Source of the DNA: Acidobacteriota bacterium
GTDB taxonomy: Bacteria; Acidobacteriota; Terriglobia; UBA7540
Assembly (NCBI GenBank): GCA_021789565.1
Contig: JAJYJL010000169.1
Span: 1 to 10,072 of the forward strand
Reading direction: 5' to 3'
Length of the DNA: 10,072 nt
The notes under the pieces are model-generated. The model was not told the origin of the DNA. It did not search any database and saw only the letters and a program-made list of their open reading frames with translations. The position numbers and the translations under genes were made by a program. Positions 7,328 through 10,072 of the stretch are shown in pieces (positions within the stretch are counted from its first letter, which is position 1; each line of letters starts with the position of its first letter).

Positions 7328-7434
7328 GGTTGCCGCTTGCCAACAGGTGGTTTGTGATTGAGTGATTATGGATGGAAGCCACGGACGGCCGTGCGCCTTG
7401 GGGGAACTGCACTACGTTTGTTTTCGTCGAGATG

Positions 7435-7471
7435 AAAACCGGCAGATTCAAAGGACGGTTCTGCCGGTTTT
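7435..7471 (-). terminator. Intrinsic terminator after the TadG-like gene
   Basis: Perfect 12-bp inverted repeat AAAACCGGCAGA / TCTGCCGGTTTT with a 13-nt loop, starting 7 nt after the TadG-like stop. Read on the - strand the stem ends in TTTT followed by CATCTCG, so the T-tract is short. The A/T ends make it potentially bidirectional. It marks the end of the Tad-like operon. Confidence 0.75.
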
Positions 7472-7478
7472 CCGGTGC

Positions 7479-8843
7479 CTAGTTCTGGCGTATCAGCCGG
7501 ATGGGGATAAATGACCCTCCAAGACTGGCAATAGGAGTGGTTCCGGTGCCTTGAGCTGCGCCGCCGCATCCTCCAACGTTCATAACGACCGTATTAATGG
7601 TATCGCCGGTGGCATCGTGTAACGCATCCTGAATGAATATGGTCATAAAACCCTGCACCGTCACAGTGCTTCCTCCGGGCGCAAGCGTGGATCCGTCGTA
7701 GAGGACGACATTCGCGATGGAGTCGCTGGGTCCTCCTGAGATGGGTTGGTTCGCCATATTGTAGGGGTTGTTGCTGCCGCCGGTGATAAGGAACGGTGTA
7801 TTGTTGCAGGTACTGCCTGAGGGATAGGGATTCGGCCAACTCGGGCTGCACATGTAGTCCTGGCCTTGATTCAAACCGTCCGAGGTCGCGTGAATCAGGG
7901 CGTTAATGCCCTGATCCGTGGGTCCCAGTTTCTTACCGTTCAGAGTGTTGAGGGTGGCACTACAGGCGATAGTCTGAGGAGCACACTCCGTAATGAAAGT
8001 CCTGTAGGCATCGCCGCTCTGGGTGGTGAACGCAATGGTGTACCACTGGCTTGGAGTCCCATTGTCATGGAGCACCCATGGCTCGCCGATGACTCCGCTG
8101 CCGGGCGCGCACGCGCCGAGCGTCGAGTTCCATTGACACGTGCCGGGGTTGACAATATCGCCTGAGGTCGGGTCGACATAATAGGACATATCGTAGCCGG
8201 CAGCATAGCCCGAAGGGCAGTCGCCATTGCTGACGCCGGTCCCGCCGCATGGGCAATTTGCATTGGCTTCGCCAGTTCCAATAGCAACCGGGTGGTTGGG
8301 GTCGCAATTAGGAACTAAAAACGGTTTGATGCAACCTGATCCAGCCGCCACGTTACCTCCAGAGGGATTGTACGCTTCCGCTGTCGCTGAAGCCGAGACA
8401 TTCACGGTGTTGATACCAAAAATCTTGGCGAAAAATGTTGGCAGCGCATCTCCGTGTGCAGCGTCCCTGTAAACCGTGACGGTTATCTCCGGTTCCTCGG
8501 GGGTCGGGTAAGTAAACTGCGTTGCAATCGTTGAGCTGCTAGGAGCGAGCCCCATAACCAGGTTTTCGCCCGCTACCGCAATCGCTTGGGTCGTTGCCAT
8601 AGCTTCCTGCGGACCGCCCGAAGAGCATCCGCCCGTACTCGTGCACCCTTGGCCTACGAATTGTGACGCCCCCGCCAGGGCTGCGGCATCTGCCGCCCGC
8701 TGGCATTGCACCCTGCAAAGGTAAGCCGCCACCAGATCGATCGCAAGCGCACAAATCCCAAGGAGAAGAACCATTGAGCCGGCGATGATTAGAAGCGTCA
8801 CGCCCTTCTCAGTGGAACCTCGACTTTTCCTTTGATTACGCAT
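7479..8843 (-). CDS. TadG-like pilus-assembly protein, cysteine-rich
   Basis: Predicted secreted or membrane-anchored protein of 454 residues. The N-terminus matches the TadG-like N-terminal domain: EKGVTLLIIAG, one membrane helix (about 15-41) with LLGICALAID, then YLCRVQCQRAADAAALAGAS (41-60). The remainder is Gly/Ser/Asn/Pro-rich and extracytoplasmic, with 14 cysteines after the first 47 residues (17 in all), suggesting disulfides. The C-terminus reads VQGFMTIFIQDALHD, then VGGCGG and PIRLIRQN. No von Willebrand A metal site (DxSxS) is seen, although many TadG proteins carry that domain. The role is inferred: minor pseudopilin or anchoring part of a Tad-like secretion/pilus system. It follows the TadE-like gene by 23 nt and ends at the terminator 7435-7471. 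I chose the ATG at 8843; an in-frame TTG at 8858 with AGGA 6 nt upstream would add five residues. Confidence 0.8.
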   Translation of the reverse strand: MRNQRKSRGSTEKGVTLLIIAGSMVLLLGICALAIDLVAAYLCRVQCQRAADAAALAGASQFVGQGCTSTGGCSSGGPQEAMATTQAIAVAGENLVMGLAPSSSTIATQFTYPTPEEPEITVTVYRDAAHGDALPTFFAKIFGINTVNVSASATAEAYNPSGGNVAAGSGCIKPFLVPNCDPNHPVAIGTGEANANCPCGGTGVSNGDCPSGYAAGYDMSYYVDPTSGDIVNPGTCQWNSTLGACAPGSGVIGEPWVLHDNGTPSQWYTIAFTTQSGDAYRTFITECAPQTIACSATLNTLNGKKLGPTDQGINALIHATSDGLNQGQDYMCSPSWPNPYPSGSTCNNTPFLITGGSNNPYNMANQPISGGPSDSIANVVLYDGSTLAPGGSTVTVQGFMTIFIQDALHDATGDTINTVVMNVGGCGGAAQGTGTTPIASLGGSFIPIRLIRQN

Positions 8844-8846
8844 GAT

Positions 8847-8854
8847 CCCCCCCC
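8847..8854 (-). repeat. Eight-G homopolymer at the TadG-like start
   Basis: On the coding (-) strand eight consecutive G lie 3 nt before the ATG at 8843. If that ATG is used, the run is the Shine-Dalgarno region, pairing with the anti-SD partly through G-U. If the TTG at 8858 is used, the run is inside the reading frame. Length changes would then alter initiation strength or frame. Confidence 0.5.
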
Positions 8855-8866
8855 GCAAGTCCAGTC

Positions 8867-9547
8867 CTAATTAAGGACCAGATTCTGCATCACGGCCTGG
8901 GAATTCAGAATTTCCTGCCCTGAAGGGCCCGTCGCGCCTTTCACAAGAAGACCGATAATCCTGCCGAAGAAAAAGGTGTAGGGATAAGACAGCGTGACCT
9001 GCGTACTTGATATTACCCCTCCATTTGCGCCGCCGCTCACAACATAAGCTTTATTGATGACTAACGTCACCGAATTGCAGGTATAGGTCCAGATCATGGG
9101 GCTGGTGTAAGTCGCTGACGCCGAACTCAGGCACGCCGCCGTGTTCAGCCCTGCCGCCGTAAGATAATTCTTAACCGAGTCCTCAGATGCCTGGATCGCA
9201 CACGGGGTGCCTGATCCCGGAGAGGTGATGCTCCATCCGCTTGGGCAGCTTGAATTGCTAAGCGGCATGGAGACCATGATGCGCGCAGCGCCGCGCGCGG
9301 CGTTCACCATGATGTGCTTGGTGTTGTAAGCGCGCGCGAAGTCGATGACGCCTATCAACACAACCAGCAAAAACGGCAGCCCCAGTGCAAACTCCACAAG
9401 CTGGGCCCCGTGCGTTTCCCGGAGTCTCCGGCTTCGCGGCCTCAGGCGGCCCGGTAAAGCGAATACCGTGGAAATAAGGCTTGCCGCGCCGGACCTGCAG
9501 GAGTTGCGCTGGCTTATCGCCCGTTCGAGATGAATGCCCGCTGCCAT
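8867..9547 (-). CDS. TadE-like pseudopilin
   Basis: A 226-residue TadE-like protein, expected to be processed and assembled at the inner membrane by a Tad-type system. The conserved region is HGAQLVEFALGLPFLLV (46-62), then a hydrophobic helix to about 70, then FARAYNTKHIMVNAARGAARIMV (two pieces around 70-92), the usual TadE pattern of Gly-Ala-x-x-x-Glu, helix, and Ala/Arg-rich segment. Cleavage by a TadV/CpaA-type peptidase would fall after Gly47, with Glu52 at +5. The rest is Ser/Thr-rich with several cysteines. The leader of 47 residues is long for the family, but no ATG, GTG or TTG start lies between it and the conserved part, and AAGGGGG sits 8 nt before the ATG, so I keep this start. 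It is 37 nt after the upstream TadE-like gene and 23 nt before the TadG-like gene, in one operon. Confidence 0.82.
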   Translation of the reverse strand: MAAGIHLERAISQRNSCRSGAASLISTVFALPGRLRPRSRRLRETHGAQLVEFALGLPFLLVVLIGVIDFARAYNTKHIMVNAARGAARIMVSMPLSNSSCPSGWSITSPGSGTPCAIQASEDSVKNYLTAAGLNTAACLSSASATYTSPMIWTYTCNSVTLVINKAYVVSGGANGGVISSTQVTLSYPYTFFFGRIIGLLVKGATGPSGQEILNSQAVMQNLVLN

Positions 9548-9584
9548 GTCAATTTCCCCCTTCCGAAAGCCCTTTAATCCGCCC

Positions 9585-10072
9585 TCATGGGCAGGATGGT
9601 GCGCCAGTCGACAAGTTAACAGGCTGGTTCTCCATGCGCATCGTCACGCTGGTGGGAATGTCAATCGTCGTGGCGTATAAAGAAGTAAAAGGGATGGCCA
9701 GCTGAAATGGATACTGAAAACTGATTTGCACTCCGCATTGCCAGGCGCTCGAGTCGGTATCCGGGTTGATCACCACGGCCTGCTGACAAAAGTTCTTGAC
9801 GACATTAGGGTCAAGATTCGATGCGAGTAGCGCCGGAGTGACGTAGTTGGTGAATTCGTCTGTGGGATTTCCCAGGCACGCGGGGGACGTGGACGTGCCC
9901 GCCGCCGTATACGTCTCCGGCATACTGTTGGAAGGCGAGCACGACACGCAACTGGGCAGCACAGCGTAGCGGGTCCCCTCCCGCGCGGCACGGGTAATCG
10001 TTTCATAAACGTTGTAGGCGCGCCCTAACCAGAATATTCCCAACAGCAGCATCAGCAGCAAAGGAAGGACAA
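9585..10072 (-). CDS. TadE-like pseudopilin, 5' end cut by the right window edge
   Basis: The frame stays open to the right edge, so the N-terminus with the leader and Glu is outside. Visible: VLPLLLMLLLGIFWLGRAYN, a membrane helix, then VYETITRAAREGTRYAV, the TadE family's conserved helix and Ala/Arg/Glu segment, then an extracytoplasmic region with cysteines (LPSCVSCSPS, SPACLG, NFCQQA, WQCGV) and a beta-rich end (ISFQYPFQLAIPF). About 162 residues are seen. It ends with TGA at 9585, 37 nt before the second TadE-like gene, as the most upstream visible gene of the operon. A TTG near 10061 is an artefact of the cut and not the true start. Confidence 0.8.
   Translation of the reverse strand, partial: VLPLLLMLLLGIFWLGRAYNVYETITRAAREGTRYAVLPSCVSCSPSNSMPETYTAAGTSTSPACLGNPTDEFTNYVTPALLASNLDPNVVKNFCQQAVVINPDTDSSAWQCGVQISFQYPFQLAIPFTSLYATTIDIPTSVTMRMENQPVNLSTGAPSCP

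Larger units (their letters stand above)
7109..7478. other. 370-bp intergenic region between the PLD-like gene and the TadG-like gene
   Basis: No convincing gene on either strand. It holds, from the left, the strong ribosome site of the PLD-like gene (7116-7122), a 7-G run on the + strand (7163-7169), a candidate - strand promoter (7299-7327), a small inverted repeat CACGG-ACGG-CCGTG (7380-7393), and the terminator of the Tad-like operon (7435-7471). Both flanking genes are on the - strand. Confidence 0.6.

Noticed and set aside
6746..7357. 203-codon + strand frame crossing into the intergenic region
   Set aside because: Mostly antisense to the PLD-like gene, with no family motif; the intergenic part has no coding character.
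7420..7439. GTTTTC/GAAAAC hairpin overlapping the terminator stem, as if an antiterminator
   Set aside because: Short A/T-rich stem that overlaps the 12-bp stem only at its edge; nothing supports a switch downstream of the last gene.

Overview
The window is GC-rich, gene-dense bacterial chromosomal DNA with no phage, transposon, CRISPR or RNA gene that I can recognise. The gene set suits an Acidobacteriota-type or similar Gram-negative soil bacterium: trehalose synthase beside a GT78/GT81-like glycosyltransferase, an Hsp70 paralogue, RpiB, and a run of TadE/TadG pseudopilin-like genes. That taxonomic guess is inference; the sequence holds no direct phylogenetic marker.

Left block, + strand, about 1-2930: the C-terminal half of trehalose synthase (TreS, cut by the window edge), then a glycosyltransferase resembling mannosylglycerate/glucosylglycerate synthases (TTG start, strong ribosome site), then, 8 nt later, a five-helix membrane protein resembling the pore part of MscS-type channels without the cytoplasmic beta domain. 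Spacing suggests one operon. A coherent reading is compatible-solute metabolism (trehalose plus a glycosylglycerate-like solute) with a membrane protein that may respond to turgor.

Middle block, + strand, about 2931-5351: after three short inverted repeats, a textbook extended -10 promoter drives an atypical Hsp70-family protein that keeps the ATPase motifs but lacks the helical lid. Ribose-5-phosphate isomerase B (rpiB) follows after a 163-nt gap that contains a short palindrome.

Right block, - strand, about 5417-10072: a lone phospholipase-D-superfamily protein with an N-terminal beta domain and two HKD motifs, the first irregular. It is separated by a 370-bp intergenic region from a tight operon of two TadE-like pseudopilins and a cysteine-rich TadG-like protein. 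That operon ends at a 12-bp perfect-stem terminator. The first TadE-like gene runs off the right edge.

Nothing here is clearly a new defence or mobile system. The most interesting points are the putative osmolyte cassette with a glycosyltransferase lacking the first Asp of its DxD motif, the minimal MscS-like protein, the lidless Hsp70, the irregular HKD protein, and an 8-G tract at the TadG start.
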